From the NCBI RefSeq assembly GCF_003473485.1, contig NC_053043.1, positions 8,566,001 to 8,630,000 of the forward strand: a DNA stretch of 64,000 nucleotides, read 5' to 3'. This document shows positions 23,176-33,735 of the stretch, piece after piece. Numbering within the stretch: position 1 is the stretch's first letter; each line of letters begins with the position of its first letter. A program made the position numbers and the translations under genes. Origin of the DNA: Medicago truncatula. Taxonomy: Eukaryota > Streptophyta > Magnoliopsida > Fabales > Fabaceae. Under the pieces are notes generated by a model, which saw only the letters and a program-made list of their open reading frames with translations, had not been told where the DNA came from and ran no database searches.

Positions 23176-23302
23176 ATGGCTTGGCCCAGTAAAAAGTTGA
23201 CACGTGGCATGGCGTATCAGTTGGCATGCATGCATTCCTCTATATTATGGGCTCTTCTTAACACTTAGAAACATGCAAAATTATTCAAGAAACATAACAA
23301 TA

Positions 23303-26105
23303 ATGGCACCCACACCAGAGAATGTATTTTTCATTGTCCACTACAATGGAAAAGTTTCAAGAAATCAATTTGGTTCATTTTTTGAAAGTGAGCAAAGAAA
23401 ATGTTTTTATGTTAGCATCAAAAGCACCATTGATCATTTGAAAAAAAGAATAGAGCAGAAACTACATCTCACTGAATCTCAGGTGATATATAAAATTATA
23501 TATCGAGCACCACAAACCTTTGTTCAAGGTCATATCCAGTATAATGACACCGAAATATACGACAACGATGACATTGCAGATATGTTTGCCACTCACAAAT
23601 ATTTTAATCCGGTTGGTTCCATTGAGTTATCGGTTATGATTGAAAACCGGGAGATTTCACAACATCATCAAACACCACAACCGCGTCAAACACCTCAATT
23701 GTTTTCACAAACACAATATGAGTTTGAACACTCATCTTCATCACAACAATTACCATACACCCAGCCGTTCTCACAAACACAATATGAGTTTCACCCCCCT
23801 TTTTCATCACAACAATTACCGTACAACCAACCGTTTTCATAAACACAATATGAATTTGAACCATCATCTTCACAACCACAACCGCAACCGCAAACGAAAA
23901 CGCAACCACAAACACAAACCCGCCTAGAAGATCTTTTCACTCGTCAGTTTGAAGACATCCCAGACACCATTCAAGATCAAGAAGAAGAAACTAGTAGTGA
24001 AAGTGAAGAAGACGAGGCACTTGAGCATGATGCAGATGAAGAAGATGAACATGAAAACAGAAATGAAGAAGAAGATATTTGGAGGAACATTATGGCTGGA
24101 ACACAACCACAACCACCACTACAGGCAGTGCCGATCAGAGCCGCTTACTGTCCCCCGTTGCATATGCGTAACGTTGACGTTGATGCATATGATGCTTTGA
24201 CTACCGAGGATCACTGGAATACGAATGTTCCTGTCGATGGGGCTATTCAGGAAGGAATGACATTTCACAACAAAGAAGATTGTTTGCATGCAATCAAGTC
24301 TTTCCACGTTCGACAATCGCTGGATTACGATGTTATACACTCAGATCCAACAAGATATGTCATTCAATGTACCCTCGGGACTTGTCAATTTAAGTTGAGA
24401 GCTTCCTTTAGAAAAAAGACTGGCAAATGGAAGATTGGGACCATGATGGGTCCACACAATTGCACATCGACTTTAATGTCGCAGGATCATCGCAAGCTCA
24501 ACTACAAGCTTATAAGCCAAAGCATCAAAACACTTGTGCATGCGGATGCCTCGGTAACGCCAAAATTGATCATTGCGCACATTAAAGAAAAGTTTAACTA
24601 CACAACCACGTATCGAAAGGCGTGGTTAGCAAAGAACGCTGCCATCGAATCTATTTACGGGAAATGGGAGGAATCATATAATGATCTTCCGCAATGGTTG
24701 AATGTGATGAAGGAGACAATGCCAGGGACCGTCTTCGATTTAAAAACGCAGATTGGCGAGAATGGAGAGACACAATTTCATCGTCTATTTTGGGCCTTCT
24801 ATCCATGCATCAATGGGTTTAAGTATTGCAAACCAGTTGTCCATGTCGACGGGACGTGGTTGTATGGCAAGTACAAAGGAACATTGTTGCTTGCGGTAGC
24901 ACAAGATGGAAACAACAAAACGATCTCAATCGCCTTTGCGCTTGTTGAAGGTGAGACAAAGGAGGGCTGGAATTTTTTTTAAAAAAATCTAAGAAAGCAC
25001 GTCACAAAGGGAATATCTGTCTGCATGGTCTCCGACAGACATGAATCAATTAAAAGCGCATTCAATGACCCAAGGAATGGTTGGCAAGCAACTGGTTCAG
25101 CTCATGTGTACTGCATTCGCCACATTAAGCAGAATTTCATGAGGACAATCAAGGATGGAGATCTTAAGGATGTTGTCAATAATATGGGTAAGAATATTAT
25201 GTTACATTTTTTTTTATATCGTGCTATTATTAAATAGGTTCACTATCTAACTAATTGTTTTTTCTTAACATGCAGGATATGCCCTAAACGTACCCTTGTT
25301 CAATTACTATCGTGGTGTAATCCAGGAGGCAAATCAGCGTGCATTAGATTGGGTTGACAATATTCCGAAAGAAAAGTGGACTCAAGCATATGATGAGGGT
25401 CGACGATGGGGCCACATGACAAGCAACATCGTTGAGTCGTGGAACTCTGTGTTTAAGGGAACACGCAACCTACCTGTTACACCTATAGTTCAATCAACCT
25501 ACTATAGGCTGGCATGTCTCTTTGCTGATAGGGCTCAAAAAGCGTTTGCAAGGATAGGTTCCGGAGATTTGTTCAGTGAATATTGCCAAAATGCGATTCA
25601 GGATGACATTGTTAAGTCCAACACCCATCATGTCGAACAGTTTGACCGAGAAAGGTATACCTTCTCAGTCCGTGTGACCGTCAACTACAGGGAGGGAAGG
25701 CCAATGAGAACTTTCAAAGTGGACCTACGAGCGGGGTGGTGTGATTGTGGGAAATTTCAAGCTTTACATTTGCCATATTCTCATGTCATAGCCGCGTGTT
25801 CTTCATTTCGCCATGACTACACAACCCTTATTCCACCTGTGTTAAAAAACGATAGTGTTTACTCCATCTACAACACAGCCTTCAAAGTAGTCCACGACAA
25901 GAGTTATTGGCTTCCATACGACGGTCCCGTGCTTTGCCATAATCCAAACATGCGAAGACTAAAGAAAGGTCGATCCAATAGTACCCGCATAAGGACTAAA
26001 ATGGACGAGGAGGTGGTGGAGAGGACTCCGACACCAAGACGGTGTGGGTTGTGTCGGCATACCGGTCATATTAGGAGAAATTGTCCGAGTTTAAATAATC
26101 GGTAG
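23303..26105 (+). pseudogene. MuDR-type MULE transposase, two nonsense codons
   Basis: Exons 23303-25187 and 25276-26105 (GT-AG intron, 88 bp) would give a 904-codon frame. Order: PB1-like N-terminus (1-110), Gln/Tyr repeat region, acidic stretch, MuDR zinc-type DNA-binding region (about 315-395, CTLGTC...HNC), MULE catalytic core with D516 (VDGTW), D578 (SDR) and E682 (VESWN), SWIM finger near 784-798, and C-terminal CCHC knuckle (C885, C888, H893, C898). Defects: TAA at 23840-23842 (codon 180; the flanking repeats have CAA), TAA at 24980-24982 (codon 560, in place of an expected Leu codon TTA), and Tyr796 (25776-25778) where SWIM needs Cys. Otherwise the frame is intact, so inactivation is recent. 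The first in-element ATG with homologous sequence is 23303; an upstream in-frame ATG at 23204 lies near the palindromes and is less likely. Confidence 0.88.
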
Positions 26106-26273
26106 TTAATAACGTTATGTATTATGTGTTCAAATAAATTAATATATTTTTATCTATCATTATTATTTGTTGTGTTTTATTTAATGTAAAAAAATGCTAT
26201 TTGTTCAAAAAAAAAATTGTAAAACAATGCAGCCAAAAAAAAGAAAAAACGAAAAAAAAAATAAAAAAAGGAG

Positions 26274-26296
26274 TCCCGCCATTTCAATTGGCGGGA
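26274..26296. repeat. GC palindrome 5 (right subterminal)
   Basis: Arms TCCCGCCA / TGGCGGGA with an AT centre. Confidence 0.8.
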
Positions 26297-26366
26297 ATGA
26301 GAAAAAAATAATAAAAAAAAAGGACGGGCCAGTCATGACACGACGTGTGTCAGACCGGCGGCCCAG

Positions 26367-26389
26367 TCCCGTCGTTTCAGGTGGCGAGA
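26367..26389. repeat. GC palindrome 6 (right TIR)
   Basis: Diverged: TCCCGTCGT ... GGTGGCGAGA; mirror counterpart of palindrome 1. Confidence 0.6.
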
Positions 26390-26555
26390 ACGCCACTAAA
26401 AGACAAAAAAAAAAACCCAAAAATGGGTCATTTTGAAAAAAAAATTCAAAAGGGGGTCAGACTGAATTTTTTTTTCAAAAAGAGGGTCAGAAAAAAAAAA
26501 TTCCATAGGAAACAAGTTAAGAAGCTAAAGATGTAATTAAAAGATAAACTTTATA

Positions 26556-26848
26556 ATCCCTCCGTCTTAAATTTAGTGAGTCGTTTTCTCATTTCACACA
26601 CATTTAGAAAAATGTATAAGTGAAAGAGAGAGAAAAGTGGTTTTAAGTGTTCTTGTCAAGTATTTGTGCATTCTCCATTATCATAAATGCAAAGTCTAAT
26701 ATATTGAATTAAGAGTGATGAAAGTAGTATTAATTATAGTTATAATTAAAAAAAGTAATTAATACTATATTGAAAATGAAATGGATCACTTATTTAAGAC
26801 AATATTTTTTTTTTACAAATGGATCGCTTATTATGGAACGAAGGTAGA
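26556..26848. mobile_element. Stowaway-like MITE
   Basis: Left end TCCCTCCGTCTTAAATTTAG, right end complementary to CTACCTTCGTTCCATAATAA, with TA-rich flanks. Ends placed to within a few bases. Confidence 0.6.
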
Positions 26849-27400
26849 GCTTGTCGTTCTAAAACAAACTAAACTAAAGTCGGCTAGTTGTGGATCCCAT
26901 TAGACCCAATGCCAAATAGCCCCAAAAAAGCACAAGCCCAAAAACACAATATGTGCCGCGGCCATACCTTCGTAACTCCAAATACCTAGATTCGTAGTCC
27001 CTCCTATGATATTCCAACCACCGCATGAATGGGTTATTCCTAAACAAGTCATGAAGTTTATAACAAACATACCATACCTCCACATTGGTCAAGAACAGCG
27101 TCATTAAAGAATTATATAGTACACCTTATAATATTGTACATCTTTACTAAAAAACGTGTCATAATTATAGGAAAAATTGCAATTATGAAGAAGTTTAGAA
27201 CAAAAAAAAAAACAGATTACTATATACAGCTTCTAGTGTTGGAATAGCAGTTCTTTTATTTATTCGATAAACAACCAATTACAATTTTTGCTTAATTAAT
27301 AACAATACTAAACAAAAACAAATGTCAGTATTATTTATTATTACACCACATATGTTCACCAATTAATTAATAAATGCAAAGATAAAATCCATTTGAAATT

Positions 27401-27805
27401 CTAGGCATAGCTGCACATTCCATAAACACAAGAACCTCTACTTTCACACTTGTTACCACATTTCCCACAATGTTTCTTGTTACTCCTAGGGTTCACACAT
27501 TTACCTTCACAGCATATCTTTGGGAAACTGCATTTCTTTCCACACCTCCCACAGTTAAACATGTCTATGGTAAAATTGACACATTTGTTGTTGCAACAAT
27601 CAGGACCTGCGCTACCTTTGGTATGGCAAATCTTGGGATATTTGTCACATGTGAGAGAGATTCTATATTGTTTGCGGTTGAGGAAGTGGCTTGTTCCTTG
27701 AAGTGAAGAGTTTGGTTCTTCGTTTTCGGAAGATGTTGCTGATGATAGTGTAATGGCCAAAGCCATTAGCAAGGCCAGAAGAAAAAGGGTATTGATGAAC
27801 TTCAT
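27401..27805 (-). CDS. STIG1-like secreted cysteine-rich protein (copy 3, chimeric)
   Basis: Intronless, 134 aa, signal peptide MKFINTLFLLALLMALAITL then SSA, mature 16-cysteine STIG1 domain with NSS and NFT sequons. The mature protein is identical to copy 1 and the DNA is identical over 27405-27727 (323 bp). The signal-peptide codons, stop-proximal base 27404 and the promoter instead match copy 2. This is a gene-conversion mosaic that yields the same mature protein as copy 1 under a copy-2-type promoter and signal peptide. Intact and presumably functional. Confidence 0.93.
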   Translation of the reverse strand: MKFINTLFLLALLMALAITLSSATSSENEEPNSSLQGTSHFLNRKQYRISLTCDKYPKICHTKGSAGPDCCNNKCVNFTIDMFNCGRCGKKCSFPKICCEGKCVNPRSNKKHCGKCGNKCESRGSCVYGMCSYA

Positions 27806-27905
27806 TTTGTGATTAAAGATAGGAGAGGTGAAAGAAAGTTGGAAATGAGTAATAATTTCTTGGTGGATATATATGTTTTGAATGAGAAGAATGAAAGATG
27901 GTCGA

Positions 27906-27914
27906 TATTTATAG
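27906..27914 (-). promoter_or_regulatory. TATA box of STIG1 copy 3
   Basis: Minus-strand CTATAAATA about 100 bp upstream of the ATG, same as copies 1 and 2. Confidence 0.7.
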
Positions 27915-28439
27915 AAGGGAAGGGATGTTCATATGGATTGCAATTTCATGCATGAGATAATATTAGTTAGTGGGGTGGTCTTAATCAGTGTGGCTGAATT
28001 GATTCTGTAAACGAAAGTTAGGCTTGTTTGGCAAGAATTTTCATATATTTTTATTGACTCAAGTCATATACATATTATTCAGTTGAAAATGAGGAGGCTA
28101 GAAATAAATTAATATGCATGAAGTAAGATTTTGAATTATTAATTGCGTGTATAAATTTATTAAACTATAATAAAAAATTCAATTATAAAACCCACTTGGG
28201 TCGGGTATGTGGTGTTGACCTTAGAGTTTGAAGTGTGCTCATTTCAAGTACTCAAATTCAATTCTTTACGGTGTTAATTTTAGTGGGATAATTTGACTTC
28301 TTAAAAAAAATAGTTATAAATATTTAAAAATTGAATTTACGATATACGAAAAGACATGTGGATTTATAATAAAAAAAAATTAAAAAAAAAATAGTAAATG
28401 TAGGGTATATCACTTAAAAATAGTATATGGGTTGAGATG

Positions 28440-29125
28440 TGCTCTTTAGGATGGGATGTTGGGGAAAATGCTTAGAAGTGGCCGATGAAGTTATTAGCTT
28501 GGGAGAAGGACCACACGGGGAAGTACTGTGAATTTTTGTATAACAATATATTTATTTATTTTGCAGAATGGCGTGGAAAACAAATGAGATTGAAATCTTG
28601 ATTGGTAAAGGTTATACATCACACGTCGTCTAATATTGAGCAGGCTAATCAATTTGCATCTTTAATGTTTTTGGAACATATAAAGATGACCCTTTAAAGG
28701 TTACTTTGTTTGTTCAGTGGTTGTTACACAATTAAATACCTATGAATGACAATTTGGCTCGTTGGAATCAAATCGTCTAATTCTAATCAATGTTCAAGTG
28801 GTTGTGGGTTGGAGGAAATTAAAGCGTCGATCATCTGATTTTGAGTTGTTCATTTTATAGAAGTATTTTTGTTCATTTGTTCGATAATTATTAGGTATTC
28901 ATTCAACGAGTTCTTTGCATCTTTCTTATCACCTCATTTAATTTAGAAACTTAGGAGGTTACTCTGAATAGTTTTGGTTTCCTATTCAACTGATTTGATT
29001 GTCCTACGTCTGAATCATTTGAAATGATAGAAATTGTGGTATTTTCTTTTAGCAAAAGGAATCTTTTAATGCACCATTAAATTGATAAGGTGAAGTTATT
29101 ATCATTTTGGTTATTTAAAAAAAAA
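28440..29125 (+). pseudogene. LINE relic (reverse-transcriptase zinc-binding region)
   Basis: In shifting frames it reads LLAWEKDH, then VPLKVTLFVQWLL, ANDNLARWN-like and SSGCGLEE, NLGGYS, LSYVWT-like and KDRN-like pieces. The order is that of the zf-RVT domain at the end of LINE ORF2, as in the better copy at 43052-43813. Many stops; ends near an A-run. Very old. Confidence 0.55.
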
Positions 29126-29556
29126 AAAAGGAAGGCTTCAAAGTTTATATGGAGAGGTGGTTTTTTTTTTTTTTTGAAAGATGTAGAGAGATGAAATGAA
29201 ATAGTATATTTTATAGTGTCCTAGATATTTATGTCAATGAATATAGTAATAAAAAAGATATTTATGTCAATGAACAACTATATCAAAACGAGTAAAAATG
29301 GGTTTAGTCATAAGTTGACTGGGACCCTGTGAAGCCAGGTCGTATGTAAACAAGTATATAGTCGTTTATGTATAGACTACGGAAGCCATAAAACAGTTAC
29401 AGAACCATCATATCATGGTTTGACCTTTGATTCAATAGCAGACGCTGAGAAATATATAAGAGTTTGACTTTCTTCAAACAAAATATATGAAATCTAAATC
29501 AATTTGGATAATAAAACACACTTTCAAGTACGTAAGTTTATATCAAAATAAATCAG

Positions 29557-29848
29557 CTTAATAACAGTTTTTCACCCCTAAGAAAAAAAACTATAAAACT
29601 GTCCTATAAATTTTACAACTATAGCAGTTTTTGTCCCCCCAAGGAAAAAAATTTAAAAAATAACACAATTAAAAAAATAACACGTGGCACCTCACTTAGG
29701 GTGTCACGTCAGCATAGACCGAGTCAAATTGACTTTGGGAGACAAAACTGCCACAAATGCAAAACTTAAGGTGCGATTTTGTAGTTTTTTTATGAGTCAA
29801 AATTGCAACTTTGAAAAAGTTAGAAGGCTAAACCTGCAGTTAAGTCAA
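29557..29848. mobile_element. MULE-type MITE with 9-bp TSD
   Basis: Inverted ends (CTTAATAACAGTTTTT versus right complement CTTAACTGCAGGTTTA) flanked by ATAAATCAG (29548-29556) and ACAAATCAG (29849-29857). STIG1 segment 1 has the empty site near 10478-10490 (AAAATCAG followed by ATTAATGCATGTATCC). Confidence 0.7.
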
Positions 29849-29899
29849 ACAAATCAGATTATTGCATGTATCCTTCTTTAAAGTCTAGCTTGATAGTAC

Positions 29900-30662
29900 A
29901 ATCTCCTAAGTGCAAAATTCTTGTCTATCTAAAAAGTAATATCATGTATCAACTATTGATATTTTGGTTTTTCCTTTTTGTGGTATTCATATTCTGGTTT
30001 TGTTATTTTGTATGTGCTACTAATTTTTTTTTTAATTGAAGAGAGTATAGTGCAAAATGAGTAGTTTGTAAGATTGTCGAAAGGTTGCACTTTCCTTTTA
30101 TGTGGTTATTAAAATTCGAACTCGTGATTTTTTTATTGTGTGTATGAGTTTCATCTACAAATAAATAAATAAAAAAGGAAAATGAGTATATGGACATAAT
30201 ACTTCAACTTATTATATGCAAACTATTATTTAAAGAATACTCATTTTGGTCTATAAGAGCTACGAGAGCCATTTAGTTTCTGAAGAAGAAGAAAAAAACA
30301 ACTTTTAGTTCTTGAGGGAAAAAAATCACTACAAGTTAGTCATCTTTCTTTTTCAAATTACGGACATTATAAAATAATTTTTTAAAAATTGAATTAACAT
30401 CATGATAAATGATCGTACAATACTTCAAAAACACTCAATTGAGTCCTCCCCTCCATTCCCCTCTTAAACTTTCAATCCAAACACACCCTAAAAAAGGAAT
30501 TTTGTAACGGAAATTGTGTATTCATGCATTGAAATTTAAAAATTAACTTTTTGTACTCAAAATTTACCAATTATTTTTAGTTTTGTATCATTAACAAGTG
30601 TCATAAGGACACTGACACTTGTTAGCAAGACTCATAAGAGAATTATTTAGGTCTCTAAACTA
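29900..30662. other. Intergenic, nothing firm
   Basis: AT-rich. 30420-30490 contains a CCAAACACACCC block like Tourist or hAT MITE ends, but no partner was found. Confidence 0.35.
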
Positions 30663-30807
30663 CTCCCTCCGTTTTTTAATATAAGCAAATTTTACTTTTT
30701 AGATTCATTTAATTAATGATATATGTGGTCCATATTATGAACCACATACATCATTAATTGAATAAACGTAAAAAGTAATATGTGTCTATATTTAGAAACG
30801 GAGGAAG
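30663..30807. mobile_element. Stowaway MITE, strong hairpin
   Basis: CTCCCTCCGTTTTTTAATAT and its complement (ATATTTAGAAACGGAGGAAG) at the ends, TA duplication at 30661-30662 and 30808-30809, and internal inverted blocks TTAATTAATGATATATGTGG / CATACATCATTAATTGAA. 145 bp. Confidence 0.8.
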
Positions 30808-31173
30808 TACCTGCATAAGGACTTGGATTTGCTGCAGATAACAAATCTCCATAGGCAAACAAGCAGTCATGAATCGATGGTCGTTCATTCTCGATCAGAC
30901 GATTTAGATTTAATCTCAATACATTGAAAATTATAAGAAAGAATTAAATCTACTTTTTTTATGCCATCTAATCAAGATCGGACGACCAATAACATTGTAA
31001 CTACGTGAAAGTACCAACAACCTTATATTCATTTCCCTTGCACATTTACTCGTTTGGGTAATTTTGATTGTTATTTTTTTCCTTTGTTTCTTTAACAAGA
31101 CTATTCTTGATTGGTTGACAAGGGAATTACTCAAAATACTAAAAAAGGTAACCTAGAACTCTTCAAAAATAAA

Positions 31174-31353
31174 GAGCAATGATATTTGAACAATTATTTG
31201 CCAACAACTTTTATGACAACCTCCTTTTTCTCTCTTTTCATTGATCAAAAACAATGGAGAGAAAAAAAGAAGAGAGAGAGTAAGAATATAATGTGAGTAT
31301 GAGAGAGAAAGTTGTCTAAAAATTGTCAAAAAAGATTGTACAAATATCATTTC
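31174..31353. mobile_element. Possible MITE
   Basis: Ends GCAATGATATTTGAACAA and, inverted, GAAATGATATTTGTACAATC. GA-rich centre. TSD not resolved. Confidence 0.4.
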
Positions 31354-31587
31354 TAAAAAATAAATACACGGATCTACAATATTATTGCATACAACAAGTG
31401 ATGATATTTTTTGTAGTGAATCAAGTATCTTCTGCGTGAAACTATTGTATTCGATCCTAGGACATGTATTTAAGTTTGAAAAGATCATTTATCCTCGTAT
31501 TCAAGTATTCTTGAATGCATCAGACAATGACATGATTATGAAAAAAAAAATATTGTAAAACTACTTTTGTAAAACTTCAATTTCCTT

Positions 31588-31970
31588 AAACTTTGTTTGG
31601 GAGTTTGGAGGGAAAGGGATGGAAGGGTGTTGGGGGGTTAAAAATATATAGAAAAATGGACAAAAAATTCACATTTTTTGAAAGAACAACTTTTTAGAGA
31701 ATGATAAACTAATATTTATGATTAATATACTTTTAATTTTAAGAATATTATAACAATATAGATTGAATTTGAAAAATTCATATAAACCCTCTATAACCCC
31801 CCAAAACCCTCCCCCAATACAATTTTTTAGTTCCCCCAAATGAGGGGGATTTTTTATTACGAGTAAAAAATTAACCTCCAAAACCCTCTTCTCCCAATGT
31901 CTTCTATTTCTTCCACTTGCTCCTTCCTTTTTTCAAAAACCCTCCCCTTCAAACTCCCAAACAAAGCCTT
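31588..31970. mobile_element. Tourist/hAT-like MITE
   Basis: Inverted ends: TTTGTTTGGGAGTTTGGAGG at the left and AAACTCCCAAACAAAGCC at the right, with internal CCCTCC/GGAGGG runs. Flanks TTA/TTA suggest PIF-Harbinger type; weak. Confidence 0.5.
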
Positions 31971-32180
31971 ATCATATTATTAGTTTATTACTGTCTTTCA
32001 CTAATTTTTTGTTGTAAATTAATAAAAAGAGAGAAAAAAAAGTTTTTCTAAAATAAAATAATTGTTGTGAAAAATGTACAAACAACAAAATAATCCCCAA
32101 GGCCAAAACCCCGTCAAACTCAGTATGGAAAGAAATTGGAATTCTGCTCTTCACCCTGCAGCCATGCCAAAAATGCTCTT

Positions 32181-32217
32181 GCGCTAGTTAAGTCACGCAA
32201 CGTGACTTAACTGGCGC
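32181..32217. repeat. Near-perfect hairpin, 17-bp arms, 3-nt loop
   Basis: Arms GCGCTAGTTAAGTCACG and CGTGACTTAACTGGCGC with loop CAA; one mismatch. Confidence 0.85.
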
Positions 32218-32529
32218 ACCTTATAATCTATGTGTGACTTAAGTCACGCATCAATGCCCTATGCACGAGTTTACTCACACACCATGGCCGGTGGTCAGAG
32301 CTGAAGAACAAATATTTTTTGGTCCTTGATCAGTTTTCCAACATTCATTCCACACAATTTTTACGAAATTTTACACGTTTTTTGACTACATTAATGGTAT
32401 TTATAACCTATACTACCATTTCCACCTATAAATACCCCTCCATACTTCCATAATTCCTCACATCATCTCACTTTCTCCTCCTCCTCACTCTCTCCCTCTA
32501 TTTCTCTTCTTTCTTTCTTTTTTCAATAT

Positions 32530-32785
32530 TCTCTTTGGGGGCAAAAGTGATCAATCTTCGTCGGGGTAAAATAGTGAGTAGCCGACATGGGGAAGTGATC
32601 GACTGTTGGGATAAGTTTAAATCTGTTTTTTTTTTTTTTACTCCATAAACTTTTTACCGTGGGTAAAAGGATTTGTCTTGGGGTATAAAAAAAAACAGAT
32701 TTAAATTTAGCCCGATGTATTTTCCTCATGAAAGCTGCTCACTATTTTACCCCAAGATGATTGGTCACCTTTTAACCCAAAGAGG
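32530..32785. repeat. Inverted repeat with nested stem
   Basis: Outer arms share CTTTGGG..AAAAG.GA.CAATC and GGGGTAAAATAGTGAG; inner arms GTTTAAATCTGTTTTTTT / AAAAAACAGATTTAAAT. Could be a MITE nested in the larger element. Confidence 0.6.
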
Positions 32786-33129
32786 AAGAAAATAAGTAGA
32801 TTTAGTGATTTTGAATAAATTGTTTTATCAATTATTGTATTGTATGAATTCTATTAATAAAATGAGATGATATTGTTATATGCATCAATTTTTGTTCATT
32901 CATTTTAATTTTATATTTTCTAATTTTGTATTTAATGAATAAATATTAATTTAGTTCATTTTAATTTATTTATATTTGTATTTATTTAATGAATAATATC
33001 GTATCAAATAAAAATTGCGATAGCGTGAATTCGAATAAAAATTGCAACAGCGTGAATTCAAATAAAAAGTCTAATGAAGGTTTCGTTACATTACATAAAC
33101 GACATGTATGTCAACAATTACATTACATT

Positions 33130-33440
33130 ATATGCATCTTCCAACTACAACAATTGTCTTGCCCCTGAATGGGGTAAATTCAAACTTGCTAAGCAGCAGG
33201 AGTCCACCATACGATCAACATCTTGAATGATGGTATTCAATTGTCAAAAGAATGAGGCGCATTCCTTGACACTTGAATACCAACATTCAAGATGCTTATC
33301 GAATGTTGGACTCCTGCCGATTAACAAGTTTGATTTGCCCCATCCAGAGTAAGACAATTGTTGTACTTGAAATGTGCATTCCAACTACAACAATTGTCTT
33401 ACCTTTGAATGGGATAAATTCAAACCTGCCAAACAACATG
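33130..33440. repeat. Three-copy direct/inverted repeat cluster
   Basis: Copy 1 (about 33137-33210) and copy 3 (about 33383-33445) are direct: CCAACTACAACAATTGTCTT then GAATGG(G)TAAATTCAAAC. Copy 2 (about 33300-33372) is inverted between them. An adjacent pair CATCTTGAATG / CATTCAAGATG is also inverted. Confidence 0.65.
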
Positions 33441-33596
33441 ACTCAAACATTTCACCCGGAATTCATGTTTTTCTTTGAAAAGAATAAATTTTTGTTAGGC
33501 TTGCTTTAAATAATGGTATTCAAGTGCCAACGAAATGAAGTTCCTTGACACTTAATACATTCATCTAAACTAGCCTAACAAGAATTTAATATTCTT

Positions 33597-33735
33597 CGCT
33601 GCGTGATTAACACTTGCGCTAATTAACTCACGCAGCGTATGTTAAGTGTCGCAGTGATTAACACTTGCGCTAGTTAACTCACGCAGCGTATGTTAAGTGG
33701 CACATTAATTAACAATTGCGCTAGTTAACTAGCAC
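33597..33735. repeat. Tandem repeat, units of 51-53 bp
   Basis: Units at 33597-33649 and 33650-33700 and a partial one at 33701-33735, each with GATTAACACTTGCGCTA(G)TTAACTC; the first two also hold ACGCAGCGTATGTTAAGTG. Within the unit GCTGCGTGA and TCACGCAGC are complementary. Confidence 0.85.

Larger units (their letters stand above)
22728..23302. promoter_or_regulatory. Divergent promoter region of the MULE
   Basis: 575 bp between the PMD ATG (22727) and the transposase ATG (23303). It contains two GC-rich palindromes (22996-23018, 23153-23175) matching those in the terminal repeats, and CGCGCCTGC repeated at 23080 and 23102 with an inverted GCGCGTGCAGG at 23130. A likely place for shared control of both genes; function inferred from layout only. 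Confidence 0.5.
20081..26503. mobile_element. 6.4-kb two-gene Mutator-like element (PMD + MuDR-type transposase)
   Basis: Long terminal inverted repeats (left about 20081-20260, right about 26325-26503) share TTTTTTCTGACCC, TGACCC blocks, GTCTTTTAG, CGCCGGTCTGACA and others. The element is flanked by TATAGGAAA (20072-20080) and CATAGGAAA (26504-26512), 8 of 9 identical, a MULE-type 9-bp duplication. Inside are a PMD gene on minus and a transposase on plus, transcribed divergently from a 575-bp spacer. It was structurally autonomous; the transposase now has nonsense mutations. Confidence 0.9.
27120..29900. repeat. STIG1 paralogous segment, copy 3
   Basis: Collinear with segments 1 and 2. Its promoter matches segment 2 (shared run from GGAGAGGT through TTAGGCTTGTTTGGCAAGAA). 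It is interrupted by a LINE relic (28440-29125) and a MITE (29557-29848). Between 27915 and 28440 there is only the shared upstream region. Confidence 0.7.

Noticed and set aside
26194-26536. Basic Lys-rich frames in the right MULE end
   Set aside because: Produced by A-runs in the terminal inverted repeat.
26874-27104. 76-codon minus-strand frame with [17 protein letters not shown]
   Set aside because: Compositionally protein-like but unrecognised and without partner exons; could be a fragment, not enough to call.
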